A DNA stretch of 64,000 nt from Piscinibacter sp047602365 (GTDB taxonomy: Bacteria > Pseudomonadota > Gammaproteobacteria > Burkholderiales > Burkholderiaceae_C): positions 1,550,001-1,614,000 of the forward strand of contig JASGHM010000001.1 of NCBI GenBank assembly GCA_047602365.1, given 5' to 3'. A program made the position numbers and the translations under genes. Numbering within the stretch: the stretch's first letter is position 1; each line of letters begins with the position of its first letter. Of this stretch, positions 36,814-45,036 are shown piece after piece. The notes under the pieces were generated by a model. That model did not search any database. It was given only the letters and a program-made list of their open reading frames with translations, and was not told the DNA's origin.

Positions 36814-38130
36814 GTGTCCCTTTCGCTGCCGTGCCCTGCCATGCCCCGCCGCATCGCCTCTGCTTCCTCGACGTGCGACACCGACGTGCTGATCATCGGC
36901 GCTGGCCCCAGCGGCCTGGCGCTGGCGCGCACGCTGGCCGACGCGAAGATCCGCAGCATCGTGCTCGACGCGCAGGACGCCGCCACGCTGGCCGACCCGC
37001 CTGCCGACGGACGCGACATCGCGCTGACGCACCGTGCGCAGACCATCATGCGACGCCTCGGGCTGTGGGACGCGCTGCCGGCCGACGAGCTGGCGCCGCT
37101 GCGCGAGGCCGTGGTCTACAACGACAGCGACCCGCGGCCGCTGCACTTCGACCCCAAGGGTTCGGGCGAGGACGAACTGGGCCACCTGGTCGCCAACCAC
37201 TGCATCCGCCGCGTCAGCTGGCAGGCCGTGCAGGGCCGCGAGGCGATCGAGGTCCGGCCAGGCACGCGCGTGCTCGGCCTGGACATCGCCGCCGACGCGG
37301 CCAGCGTTCGCTGCCGCGCCGCCGATGGCAGCGAGACCACGCTGCGTGCGCCGCTGGCGGTGGCGGCCGACAGCCGCTTCTCGGAGACACGCCGCCATGC
37401 CGGCATCGGCGCGCAGATGCGCGACTTCGGCCGCAGCGTGATCGTCTGCCGCATGGCGCACAGCGAGCCGAACCGGGCGCTGGCGCAGGAATGTTTCCAC
37501 ACCGGCCACACGCTGGCGGTGCTGCCGATGAACGGCGGCGAGAGTTCGATCGTCGTCACGGTGTCGTCCGACGTCGCGGCGGCGATGATGCGCTGGGACG
37601 ACCAGGCCTTCGCCGCCTGGGTGCAGCGGCAGCTCGGCGACCGGCTCGGCACGATGACACCGCGCGGCTCACGCCACCTCTACCCGCTGGTGGCGGTGTA
37701 TGCGCAGCGTTTCGTCGCACCCCGCTTCGCGCTGGTCGGCGATGCCGCGGTCGGCATGCACCCGGTCACCGCGCACGGCTACAACTTCGGCCTCTACGGC
37801 GTCGAGGTGCTGGGCGCGCTGCTCGCCGGCGCGCAGCGCGCCGGGCGCGACCTCGGCAGCCTGGCCGTGCTGCAGCCTTACCAGACGCGCCATCGCCGTG
37901 AGACCTGGCCGGTCTACCACGGCACCAACGCGGTGGTCGGCCTGTTCACCGACGACAGCGAGCCAGCACGCTGGATGCGCGAGGCGGTGATCCGCGTCGC
38001 CGACCGCCTGCCGCTGCTGAAGTCGGCGATCACGCAGAAGCTGACGCGGCGCAGCGGCTTCGTCTGGCCCTCGTTGCCGAAGCTGCCGACGCTGCCGAGC
38101 TTGCCCATCCCCGGGCGCCGCTACCAGTAG
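36814..38130 (+). CDS. ubiM: FAD-dependent ubiquinone hydroxylase, UbiM-like
   Basis: UbiH/UbiF-type flavoprotein hydroxylase, 438 residues from the first ATG or 429 from MPRRIASASS at 36841. The FAD dinucleotide fold DVLIIGAGPSGLALARTLAD lies near residue 25, a second motif in GRDIALTHRAQTIMRRLGLW, and the GD motif in RFALVGDAAVGMHPVTAHGY near 310. The LGHLVANHCIRR segment matches what I recall of UbiM, a broad ubiquinone C-hydroxylase of beta- and alphaproteobacteria; UbiH, UbiI or UbiF assignments are possible. An FNR-like dyad precedes it. The last ten bases overlap the tail of the convergent protease gene. Confidence 0.75.
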   Translation: MSLSLPCPAMPRRIASASSTCDTDVLIIGAGPSGLALARTLADAKIRSIVLDAQDAATLADPPADGRDIALTHRAQTIMRRLGLWDALPADELAPLREAVVYNDSDPRPLHFDPKGSGEDELGHLVANHCIRRVSWQAVQGREAIEVRPGTRVLGLDIAADAASVRCRAADGSETTLRAPLAVAADSRFSETRRHAGIGAQMRDFGRSVIVCRMAHSEPNRALAQECFHTGHTLAVLPMNGGESSIVVTVSSDVAAAMMRWDDQAFAAWVQRQLGDRLGTMTPRGSRHLYPLVAVYAQRFVAPRFALVGDAAVGMHPVTAHGYNFGLYGVEVLGALLAGAQRAGRDLGSLAVLQPYQTRHRRETWPVYHGTNAVVGLFTDDSEPARWMREAVIRVADRLPLLKSAITQKLTRRSGFVWPSLPKLPTLPSLPIPGRRYQ

Positions 38131-38798
38131 CCCCAGTTGCCGGTAAAGACCACCCAGGCGCCGAGCGCGCCGTTGGTGACCGCGTGGGCGATCACGGCGA
38201 CCCACAGCTTGCCGCTGCGCTGGTACAGCCACGCATAGACCAGGCCGGCGACGATGGCCGCCAGCCACAGCGTGTGGGCCAGCGTGAAGACGAAGGTCGA
38301 CAGCGCGAGCGCACGCAGGCTGACGCGCTGCGGCGGCACGGCGGCGAAGCGCGGGCTGTCGATCCAGCGCATCAGGAACGAGCGCCAGAACAGCTCCTCC
38401 ATCAGCGGCACCACCAGCGCCGCACCGAGCCAGCGCACGGCGATCAGCGGCCACAACGGGTTGCCGCCGTCGTCGACCGGGCGGAAGCCGGCGGTGGCCT
38501 CGCCGATGCGCATCCACGGTTCGTCGAGCTGGATCCACAGCACGAAGACGAGCGCGCCGGCGAACACCGCGAGCAGCGTCTCGCGCAGCGTCGGCGCCAG
38601 CACACGCGACAGCTCGCCGTACTCGCGCCAGAACACGATCAGCAGCGTGGCGACGCCGACGGCCGACACGGCATACAGCCAGCGCTCGTCGAAACCCCAG
38701 GCGCCGTCGGCGGCGAAGCCGCGCAGCGCCAGCATCAGCATGAACAGCGCGAACGGTGCGATGCGCAGCAGCGCATCGCGGCCCTGGCTGGCAATCAT
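38121..38798 (-). CDS. CPBP/CAAX-like intramembrane metalloprotease
   Basis: A 225-residue membrane protein with about seven hydrophobic segments. The CPBP signature is MEELFWRSFLMRWID near residue 135 (Glu-Glu pair and Arg), followed by FTLAHTLW and AVIAHAVTNGALG, supplying the metal-binding His residues. This subtype is often annotated as a CAAX protease-related protein and is found with exosortase systems in some genera, but no exosortase or PEP-CTERM gene is visible here. It overlaps the upstream MFS/acyltransferase gene by four bases (ATGA), so the two are co-translated. Substrate unknown. Confidence 0.85.
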   Translation of the reverse strand: MIASQGRDALLRIAPFALFMLMLALRGFAADGAWGFDERWLYAVSAVGVATLLIVFWREYGELSRVLAPTLRETLLAVFAGALVFVLWIQLDEPWMRIGEATAGFRPVDDGGNPLWPLIAVRWLGAALVVPLMEELFWRSFLMRWIDSPRFAAVPPQRVSLRALALSTFVFTLAHTLWLAAIVAGLVYAWLYQRSGKLWVAVIAHAVTNGALGAWVVFTGNWGYW

Positions 38799-40696
38799 GT
38801 GGCCAGCAGCGCGGCGACACGCTCGCGCAGGCCCGCCGGGCTGACCTGCGCGGCCGGCACCGGCTCGCCGGCGAGCAGGCCGACGCGCGTGAAGAAGCCG
38901 CGGCGGAAGGGCTTGCTCATCGCGCTGCCCTCGATGCGCGAGAAGAACGAGCCCCACAGGTTCTGCAGCGCCAGCGGCACCACCGGCACCGGGTTGGCCT
39001 CGAGCAGTTTCATCACGCCGCCCTTGAACTCGCCGAGCTGGCCGTCGCGGGTGATCGCACCTTCGGGGAAGATGCACAGCAGGTCGCCGCCGTCGAGCAC
39101 GGCCTTGGCCCGCGCGAAGGCCTGGTCGTAGGCCTGCGGGTCTTCCTTCTGCGGCGCGATCGGGATCGCCTTGGCCAGCCGGAACAGCGTGCCCAGCACC
39201 GGCAGCTTGAAGATGCGGTGGTCCATGATGAAGACGATCGGCCGCGGGCTGGCCGCCATCAGCAGGATCGCGTCGACGAAGCTGACATGGTTGCTGACCA
39301 GGATGGCCGCACCGCTGACCGGGATGTGCTCGTCGCCGCGCACCTTGAATCGGTAGACGAGGCGCGTCGCCACCCAGGCGATGAAGCGCAGCAGGTACTC
39401 GGGCACCAGCAGGAAGATGTAGCCGGCGACCAGCAGGTTGAGCAGCCCGGTGATCAGGAACAGCTGCGGCACCGTCACGCCGGCCTTCAACAGCAGCGCC
39501 GCCATCGCCGCGCTGCCGATCATGAAGAGGGCATTGAGGATGTTGTTGGCGGCGATGATGCGCGAGCGGTGGCTGGGCTGCGCGCGCATCTGGATCAGCG
39601 CGTACATCGGCACGCTGTACAGGCCGGCGAACAGCGCCAGCAGGCCCAGGTCGGCCATCACGCGCCAGTTGGCGCCGAGCGCGACGAACTGCGACAGCGT
39701 CAGTGCGGTGTCTGGATGGGCGATCGCCCGCGAGGCGAAGTACAGGTCGATCGCGAACACGCTCATGCCGAAGGCGCCGAAGGGCACCAGGCCGATCTCG
39801 ACATGGCGGCGCGACAGCGTCTCGCACAGCAGCGAGCCGATCGCGATGCCGATCGAGAAGACGACCAGCAGCAGCGAGGCGACCTGCTCGTTGCCGCCCA
39901 GCACGTCCTTCGCGAAGGACGGGAACTGGGTCAGGAAGACGGCGCCGAAGAACCACATCCACGAGATGCCCAGCAGCGAGCGGAACACCGCGACGTCCTG
40001 GTGGGCCAGCTTCAGGTTGCGCGCCGTCTCGGTGAACGGGTTCCAGTTGATCGTCAGGCCGGCGTCGGTGGCCGGTGCACTGGGCACGAACTGCGCCGCG
40101 GCGCGGCCGAGCACGGCCAGGCCCAGGCAGCTCCAGGCGACGTAGCTGGGGCCGAGCCCGGGAATCGCGATCAGCAGGCCGCCGACCACGTTGCCGAGCA
40201 GGATGGCGACGAAGGTGCCCATCTCGACCATGCCGTTGCCGCCGGTCAGCTCACGTTCGTTCAGGTGCTGCGGCAGGTAGGCGTACTTGACCGGGCCGAA
40301 CAGTGTCGAGTGCAGGCCCAGGCCGAAGGTGACACCCAGCAGCACCGTCACGTTCTTCGACGTGAAGCCCCAGACGGCCAGCGCCATCAGCGCGATCTCC
40401 AGGCTCTTGACGAAGCGGATCAGCGTCGCCTTGTCGTGCTTGTCGGCCAGCTGGCCGCTGGTGGCGGAGAACAGCACGTAGGGCAGGATGAACAGCGCGG
40501 CGATCAGCTGCACCACCAATGCCGGTGCCAGGCCGCTGGCGTTCGCGGTGCCGAAGGTCACCATCACGGTGAAGGCGAACTTGAACAGGTTGTCGTTGCC
40601 GGCGCCGAGGAACTGGGCCCAGAAGAAGGGCGCGAAGCGGCGCTGGCCGAGCAGCGCGAATTGGTTCGGATGCGGGTCGTGTGGCGATGCGCTCAA
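38795..40696 (-). CDS. Fused MFS transporter and 1-acylglycerol-3-phosphate acyltransferase
   Basis: A 633-residue two-part protein. Residues 1-420 form a twelve-helix MFS domain of the lysophospholipid transporter type (FAPFFWAQFLGAGNDNLFKF at the start). Residues 430-633 are a PlsC-type acyltransferase with motif I NHVSFVDAILL and motif III FPEGAITRDG. The arrangement matches LplT-Aas fusions that flip lysophospholipids inward and re-acylate them, without the third acyl-ACP synthetase domain of Aas. It is the first gene of a unit with the CPBP protease. The GNDNLFK sequence near the first helix is typical of this fused family. Confidence 0.9.
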   Translation of the reverse strand: MSASPHDPHPNQFALLGQRRFAPFFWAQFLGAGNDNLFKFAFTVMVTFGTANASGLAPALVVQLIAALFILPYVLFSATSGQLADKHDKATLIRFVKSLEIALMALAVWGFTSKNVTVLLGVTFGLGLHSTLFGPVKYAYLPQHLNERELTGGNGMVEMGTFVAILLGNVVGGLLIAIPGLGPSYVAWSCLGLAVLGRAAAQFVPSAPATDAGLTINWNPFTETARNLKLAHQDVAVFRSLLGISWMWFFGAVFLTQFPSFAKDVLGGNEQVASLLLVVFSIGIAIGSLLCETLSRRHVEIGLVPFGAFGMSVFAIDLYFASRAIAHPDTALTLSQFVALGANWRVMADLGLLALFAGLYSVPMYALIQMRAQPSHRSRIIAANNILNALFMIGSAAMAALLLKAGVTVPQLFLITGLLNLLVAGYIFLLVPEYLLRFIAWVATRLVYRFKVRGDEHIPVSGAAILVSNHVSFVDAILLMAASPRPIVFIMDHRIFKLPVLGTLFRLAKAIPIAPQKEDPQAYDQAFARAKAVLDGGDLLCIFPEGAITRDGQLGEFKGGVMKLLEANPVPVVPLALQNLWGSFFSRIEGSAMSKPFRRGFFTRVGLLAGEPVPAAQVSPAGLRERVAALLAT

Positions 40697-40726
40697 GGTC
40701 TCCTCCGGGTGTTCTTCTGATGCGGC

Positions 40727-41494
40727 TCAGCGGACCACCTGCACCGGCCCGCCCAGACCGCTGCGATTCAACCACGCGAAGACCGAATCGACGGTGACGG
40801 TCTCGATGCGATCCGAGAAGCGCTTCTCGTTCGGGTGGTCGTCGAAGGCGATGTTGGCCGCAGTGGCCCGGGCGCCCAGACGGGTCAGGGCACCCAGGCG
40901 CAGTGTGGTCGGCTCGTAGCCCTGCAGGCGCAGCCAGGCCTGGGCGCGTTCGCGGCTGGTGGCTGCCGGGTCCTGCGTCATCGCCAGGGTCTCCAGCGCC
41001 CACTGGTTGGACTGCTGGTAGCGCTGCGACCAGGGGTAGGCGACCATGCTGTAGGCGCTGGTGTGCAGGCGGGTGGCCTGCTGGTTGTCGCGCAGCGCCG
41101 GCAGCAGCCGCGCCTGCACGGCCGGCGCGGGCACCACCAGGCCGGCCTTGTACTCGTGCAGGTCGTCGAGGAAGAACTCGCCCAGGCCCTGGCGGTACAC
41201 CGCGGCCTGCGCGGTGCCGCAGCCGTTGAGCTTGTGCACCACGCGCCAGCGTGCGCCGTCCTTGTAGGCCAGGCCCAGGTGCGACCAGGCCAGGCCGTAC
41301 TTCGACAGGTCCTGCCCGTCGCGGGCCAGCACCACGACCTGCGCGCCGCTCGCGTCGAGCGCGCGGGCGGTGCGCTCGGCCAGTTGCATCGCCCGCTGCA
41401 CGTTGGCCGCTTCGGGCGGCTTCTGCTCGCAGCTGCGCCCGGCCTGGGCCGCGCCCGCGCCAAGCGCGAGCGCCAGAACCAGCGCGGCCTTCAT
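40727..41494 (-). CDS. DUF2145 family periplasmic protein
   Basis: A 255-residue protein with a clear signal peptide (MKAALVLALALGAGAAQAG). The conserved body includes LAWSHLGLAYKDGARWRVVH, LFVDDL-like FFLDDLHEYKAGLVVP and SMVAYPWSQRYQQSNQW, which I recognise as DUF2145. The SHLGLAY/YPW...NQW pattern recalls papain-like NlpC-type hydrolases; a Cys in LNGCGTAQ and the His in SHLG could be catalytic, but that is speculation. It overlaps the upstream small membrane protein gene by four bases, and the YiaAB gene precedes that, so three envelope-protein genes form one operon. Confidence 0.8.
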   Translation of the reverse strand: MKAALVLALALGAGAAQAGRSCEQKPPEAANVQRAMQLAERTARALDASGAQVVVLARDGQDLSKYGLAWSHLGLAYKDGARWRVVHKLNGCGTAQAAVYRQGLGEFFLDDLHEYKAGLVVPAPAVQARLLPALRDNQQATRLHTSAYSMVAYPWSQRYQQSNQWALETLAMTQDPAATSRERAQAWLRLQGYEPTTLRLGALTRLGARATAANIAFDDHPNEKRFSDRIETVTVDSVFAWLNRSGLGGPVQVVR

Positions 41495-41910
41495 CGTGTC
41501 AGCCGCTCGTTGTGCAGCAACGCGGCGCCGATTTCATTCGGGATGTAGGCCAGCGCCCTGCCGGCGGCCGACAGCACCCAGCCGGCGCTGAAGGCGGTGA
41601 CGACGACAGCGGTGCCGGCGGCGACCGACACGCCGCCGACGGCTGCGGCCGACAGCGTGACGCTGGCGCGGGCGCCGTCGGAGGCACGCTCCAGCACCCA
41701 CACCGTGCCCTCGGCGGAGGCCTCGACGGCGACCACCGTCAGCATCACGCCGCCCGACAGAAGCATCGCCGGCGCGGCGACCGAGACCGCGATCGGCAGC
41801 GCCGACAGCGCGCTGGCGTCCGAGGCGTTGCCGTGCGCACGGGCCGGGCCGTGCAGGGCCGCGGCCAGCGCGGCGGCGGCGGCGATCGAGCGCATGAAGG
41901 TCTTCTCCAT
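41491..41910 (-). CDS. Hypothetical exported protein with hydrophobic C-terminal part
   Basis: A 139-residue protein, start MEKTFMRSIAAAAALAAALH (a second ATG five codons in is possible). The signal peptide ends near PARAHG. The mature part has a hydrophobic segment AVSVAAPAMLLSGGVMLTVV near residue 50 and a second near SVAAGTAVVVTAFSAGWVLS. I do not recognise a family with certainty. It is embedded between the YiaAB and DUF2145 genes, overlapping the latter by four bases, and this trio looks like a conserved small operon with a dedicated Xre regulator. Confidence 0.65.
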   Translation of the reverse strand: MEKTFMRSIAAAAALAAALHGPARAHGNASDASALSALPIAVSVAAPAMLLSGGVMLTVVAVEASAEGTVWVLERASDGARASVTLSAAAVGGVSVAAGTAVVVTAFSAGWVLSAAGRALAYIPNEIGAALLHNERLTR

Positions 41911-41918
41911 GGCCGGCC

Positions 41919-42365
41919 TCACTGCTCGTTCGCCATGCGGCGGGCTTCGTGGCGGATCTCGGCGATGCGGGCCTCGTGGGCGTCGCGCAGCGTCTTGGCC
42001 AGCGTGAACACGCTGGAGATCAGGAACATCCAGCACACGCCGAGGAAGGCCTTGTAGGTCGGGTTGACGTCCATGCGCCACAGGCCCCAGCCGGTCAGCG
42101 CCATCGCCAGCGCGAAGGCGCCCCAGACGACCAGGCCCCACATCGGCGTGTCGACACGCTGGCGCTGGTTGTCGCGCACGTGCTTGGCGACCATGAAGGC
42201 CGCCGACAGGCAGAAGCCGTAGCCCATGAACATGAAGGCGCGGTCCAGGTCCTGGCCGGGCAGGTAGGCCAGCCCGATGGCGCACAGGCTGGCGGCGATG
42301 CCGAAGGAGATCCAGACCTGGGCCTTCCAGGCCTTGGTGTCGTGGTGGATCGTGGCGCTGTTCAT
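41919..42365 (-). CDS. YiaA/YiaB family inner-membrane protein
   Basis: A 148-residue protein with two YiaAB two-helix modules: AWKAQVWISFGIAASLCAIG with FMGYGFCLSAAFMVAKHVRD, then MWGLVVWGAFALAMALTGWG with YKAFLGVCWMFLISSVFTLA. The C-terminus is a charged helix (LRDAHEARIAEIRHEARR). YiaA and YiaB of Escherichia coli are of unknown function, linked to envelope stress. It is the first gene of a three-gene unit divergent from an Xre-type regulator across 135 bases. Confidence 0.85.
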   Translation of the reverse strand: MNSATIHHDTKAWKAQVWISFGIAASLCAIGLAYLPGQDLDRAFMFMGYGFCLSAAFMVAKHVRDNQRQRVDTPMWGLVVWGAFALAMALTGWGLWRMDVNPTYKAFLGVCWMFLISSVFTLAKTLRDAHEARIAEIRHEARRMANEQ

Positions 42366-42500
42366 CTCGAAATCCCTGTCGGGTGGTTGAAGGTGGGCGC
42401 ATCGTCTCGGACCTCAGGGTGGGTATCCATCCCCCCTACGAGGGTTGCAACGAGGCGGGCCTCCGGTATCTCATAGCGGTACTTTTCGGGGGTTCCGAGC

Positions 42501-43241
42501 ATGAGCACGACACACGACCTGGTCACCGCGCTGAAAGCCGAGCTGAAGGCTGCCGGCCTGACCTACGCCGACCTGGCGCAGGAACTCGGCATGGCCGAGT
42601 CCAGCATCAAGCGCATCTTCGCGAAGGCCGACATGCCGCTGTCGCGCATCGACGAGGTGCTGCGCGTGCTGAAGATGGACTTCGCCGACCTGGCGAGGAA
42701 GGTCGCCGACGCGCAGCCGCTGCGCCGCGAGCTGACGCACGAACAGGAGGCGGCGGTGATCGCCGACCGCAAGCTGCTGCTGGTGGCGATCTGCGCCTTC
42801 AGCCAGTGGACCTTCGAGCAGATGATCGCCACCTACACCTTCACCGAGGCGGAGTGCGTCAAGTACCTGGTGCAGCTCGACAAGCTCGGCATCATCGAAC
42901 TGCGCCCGCTGAACCGCTACCGGCTGAAGGTGGCCAAGGGCTTCCGCTGGCGGCCGCACGGCCCGGTGATGACCTACTTCCGCGAGCATGTCGCCGACGA
43001 CTACTTCAGCGGCGGCTTCGACGGCGAGGGCGAGATGCTGATGCTGGTGCACGGCCAGGTCGGCCGCAGCCTGGCGGCGAGTTTCGTCGAGCGGCTGCAG
43101 CGCGTCGGCCAGGACTTCGCGCAGCAGCACCTGGCCGACCAGAAGCTGGCGCCGGAGCAGAAGCGTCCCTACACGCTGGTGGTGGGCATGCGCTCGTGGC
43201 TGTTCGCGGCCTTCCGCGACCTCAAGCGCGAGACCGGCTGA
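42501..43241 (+). CDS. Helix-turn-helix (Xre-type) transcriptional regulator
   Basis: A 246-residue regulator. Residues 5-70 form a Cro/Xre helix-turn-helix (LTYADLAQELGMAESSIKRI, then LSRIDEVLRVLKMDFADLAR). A central region ELTHEQEAAVIADRKLLLVA and a winged-helix-like section (YTFTEAECVKYLVQLDKLGI, then IELRPLNRYRLKVAKGFRW) follow, with an unassigned C-terminal domain. This length and layout recur in a family of proteobacterial regulators of unknown signal. It is divergent from the YiaAB operon, the likely target. The intergenic region has a repeated GGTATC/GGTAC pattern but no clear dyad. Confidence 0.85.
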   Translation: MSTTHDLVTALKAELKAAGLTYADLAQELGMAESSIKRIFAKADMPLSRIDEVLRVLKMDFADLARKVADAQPLRRELTHEQEAAVIADRKLLLVAICAFSQWTFEQMIATYTFTEAECVKYLVQLDKLGIIELRPLNRYRLKVAKGFRWRPHGPVMTYFREHVADDYFSGGFDGEGEMLMLVHGQVGRSLAASFVERLQRVGQDFAQQHLADQKLAPEQKRPYTLVVGMRSWLFAAFRDLKRETG

Positions 43242-43257
43242 AGCCCGGCCTGCGCGA

Positions 43258-44304
43258 TCAGCGGCGCGGCAGGATCGCCGCTGCAGTGGCTGCCGTCGCG
43301 GCCACCGGCGTGGCACCGCGAGAGGTCGCCACGCGCGGCCCGGCAAGATCCTCGGCCAGCGGGCTGTGCATCTTCATCGCCAGCGAGGCCGGCGTCTGCT
43401 GTGGGTCGTGCGGCAGCGCGCGCCACGGCTCGGCGCCATGGGCGAGCAGGTAGGCCACGACCTCGCGCTGCTGCACCGGGTCGGGCAGGAAGGCCGGTGC
43501 GATGACGCGCGCCAGCGGTGCCCAGGGCAGCTGGTTGCCGTTGGCCGGCGGCACGCGGTTGACCAGCGTCGGCACCCGCTGGATCCACCAGTCGAGCGCG
43601 TCGTAGTCGGCGCTGCGCAGTGCCTCCTCGAAGCCGGGCGCCAGCTTGCCGCCGTAGGCGCCGAGGCCGGCGATCGCGGTGTGGCCGCGCGACTCCAGCG
43701 AGCGCGCCAGCGGTGAGCCGAGGTGCGAGGGGTGCAGCGCACCGAGCATGCCGAAGGGCAGTGCGTCGGCACGCAGCTGGTCCTGCGCGAGCCACTGGTC
43801 GAGCACGCGGTCCAGGCCGGCCTGGCGGGCGTTCGGGCAGCTCAGCGTGCGCACCACGTCGTGGTGGATCGCGCGTGCGTCGGCCTCGGCCAGCCAGCGC
43901 AGCGACTGCAGCTGGGCCGGCGTGGCGCGGGTGAAGTCGGGGCAGGGCTGGGCCTGCGCCAGCGCCACCCAGGGGGCGGTGGTGCAGGCCTCGGGCGTCG
44001 CGCCCTTGGCGACCAGTTCGGGCAGCATCGGCCACAGTGCCGGCTCGCGCGCCGCCAGCGCCAGCGGGCAGACGGGGAGATGCGGGCTGGCGACGTCGGC
44101 CTTGGCGAGGCTGCCTTCGACGTAGCGGCCGCAGCGCGGCTGCAGCGCGCGCTCGACCGTGTTCAGGCGGAAACAGGACGTCGGGTCGCCGTCGGTGAGC
44201 TTCTCGTACACGTGCATGACCACCAGCGTGGTCGTGCAGCCGCCCAGGCCGAGCGCGCCGAGCGCCATGGCGGCAAGGGCGAGGAGGCGGTGCAGGCGGT
44301 TCAT
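43258..44304 (-). CDS. Putative lipoprotein with ankyrin-like C-terminal segment
   Basis: A 348-residue protein with a lipoprotein signal (LALAAMALGALGLGGC, Cys near residue 23). The body is Trp/Leu-rich, with several cysteines (CFRLNTVERALQPRCGRYVE). Segments such as DYDALDWWIQRVPTLVNRVP and REVVAYLLAHGAEPWRALPH look like degenerate ankyrin repeats near residues 220-320. It ends with an Ala/Thr-rich low-complexity tail. I recognise no named family. It is transcribed alone, converging on the Xre regulator gene 16 bases away. Confidence 0.65.
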   Translation of the reverse strand: MNRLHRLLALAAMALGALGLGGCTTTLVVMHVYEKLTDGDPTSCFRLNTVERALQPRCGRYVEGSLAKADVASPHLPVCPLALAAREPALWPMLPELVAKGATPEACTTAPWVALAQAQPCPDFTRATPAQLQSLRWLAEADARAIHHDVVRTLSCPNARQAGLDRVLDQWLAQDQLRADALPFGMLGALHPSHLGSPLARSLESRGHTAIAGLGAYGGKLAPGFEEALRSADYDALDWWIQRVPTLVNRVPPANGNQLPWAPLARVIAPAFLPDPVQQREVVAYLLAHGAEPWRALPHDPQQTPASLAMKMHSPLAEDLAGPRVATSRGATPVAATAATAAAILPRR

Positions 44305-44466
44305 CGGGGCGTCGGTTACAGGCGGCCTCCGGAACCATCAAGAAGCGTGCCCTGGCGCCGACTGACACGCTCTGTCGGCCGCTGGTAAGTGCTTGTTGCG
44401 CGGGCGGCTTGTCAGCGGTCAATCCGGCGGCTAGGCTGGCTGCGATCCCCACTGCCGGAGCCGCAC

Positions 44467-45036
44467 ATGCGTGTCCTGATGACCTTCGTGTTGTTGGTGC
44501 TTGCTTCGGTGGCGGCAGCGCAGGAGCGGGCACTGAACAAGGAAGTCGTCGTCGCCGCGCCGATCGCCGAGGTGTGGCGTGCCTGGACCACGCGTGAGGG
44601 CATCACGTCCTTCTTCGCGCCCGATGCCGAGATCGACGCCCGCGTCGGGGGTGCATTTCACGTCCACTTCGATCCCTTCGGGGCACCCGGTGCCAAGGGC
44701 GCCGACGACATGCGTTACATGGCGCTGCAGGCGCCGACCATGCTCAGCTTCGACTGGAACGCGCCGCCGCACCTGGCCCAGGCGCGGCAGCAGCGCACTT
44801 TCGTCGTCGTCCGGCTGAAGGACCTGGATGGCAAGAGCACGCGTGTGAGCCTGCACCACGTCGGTTGGGGCGAGGGCGGTGAATGGGACCAGACCCACGC
44901 CTACTTCGACCGCGCCTGGGGCAACGTGCTGGCCAACCTGAAGAAGCGCTTCGACAGCGGGCCGGTGGACTGGTCGGGCTGGCTGGACCAGCTGCGCAAG
45001 ATGCATGCGGCGCAGCCGGCCGCGGCCAAGCCCTAG
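44467..45036 (+). CDS. Exported SRPBCC/AHSA1-domain protein
   Basis: A 189-residue protein: signal peptide MRVLMTFVLLVLASVAAAQ, then an AHSA1-type START-like fold (LNKEVVVAAPIAEVWRAWTT, ITSFFAPDAEIDARVGGAFH, VSLHHVGWGEGGEWDQTHAY). Most AHSA1 proteins are cytoplasmic Hsp90 activators or small-molecule binders, so an exported version is unusual. The frame is open 26 codons further upstream, but that start lacks a signal and is less likely. Its TAG stop overlaps the stop of the convergent rlmJ gene within the palindrome CTAG. Confidence 0.85.
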   Translation: MRVLMTFVLLVLASVAAAQERALNKEVVVAAPIAEVWRAWTTREGITSFFAPDAEIDARVGGAFHVHFDPFGAPGAKGADDMRYMALQAPTMLSFDWNAPPHLAQARQQRTFVVVRLKDLDGKSTRVSLHHVGWGEGGEWDQTHAYFDRAWGNVLANLKKRFDSGPVDWSGWLDQLRKMHAAQPAAAKP

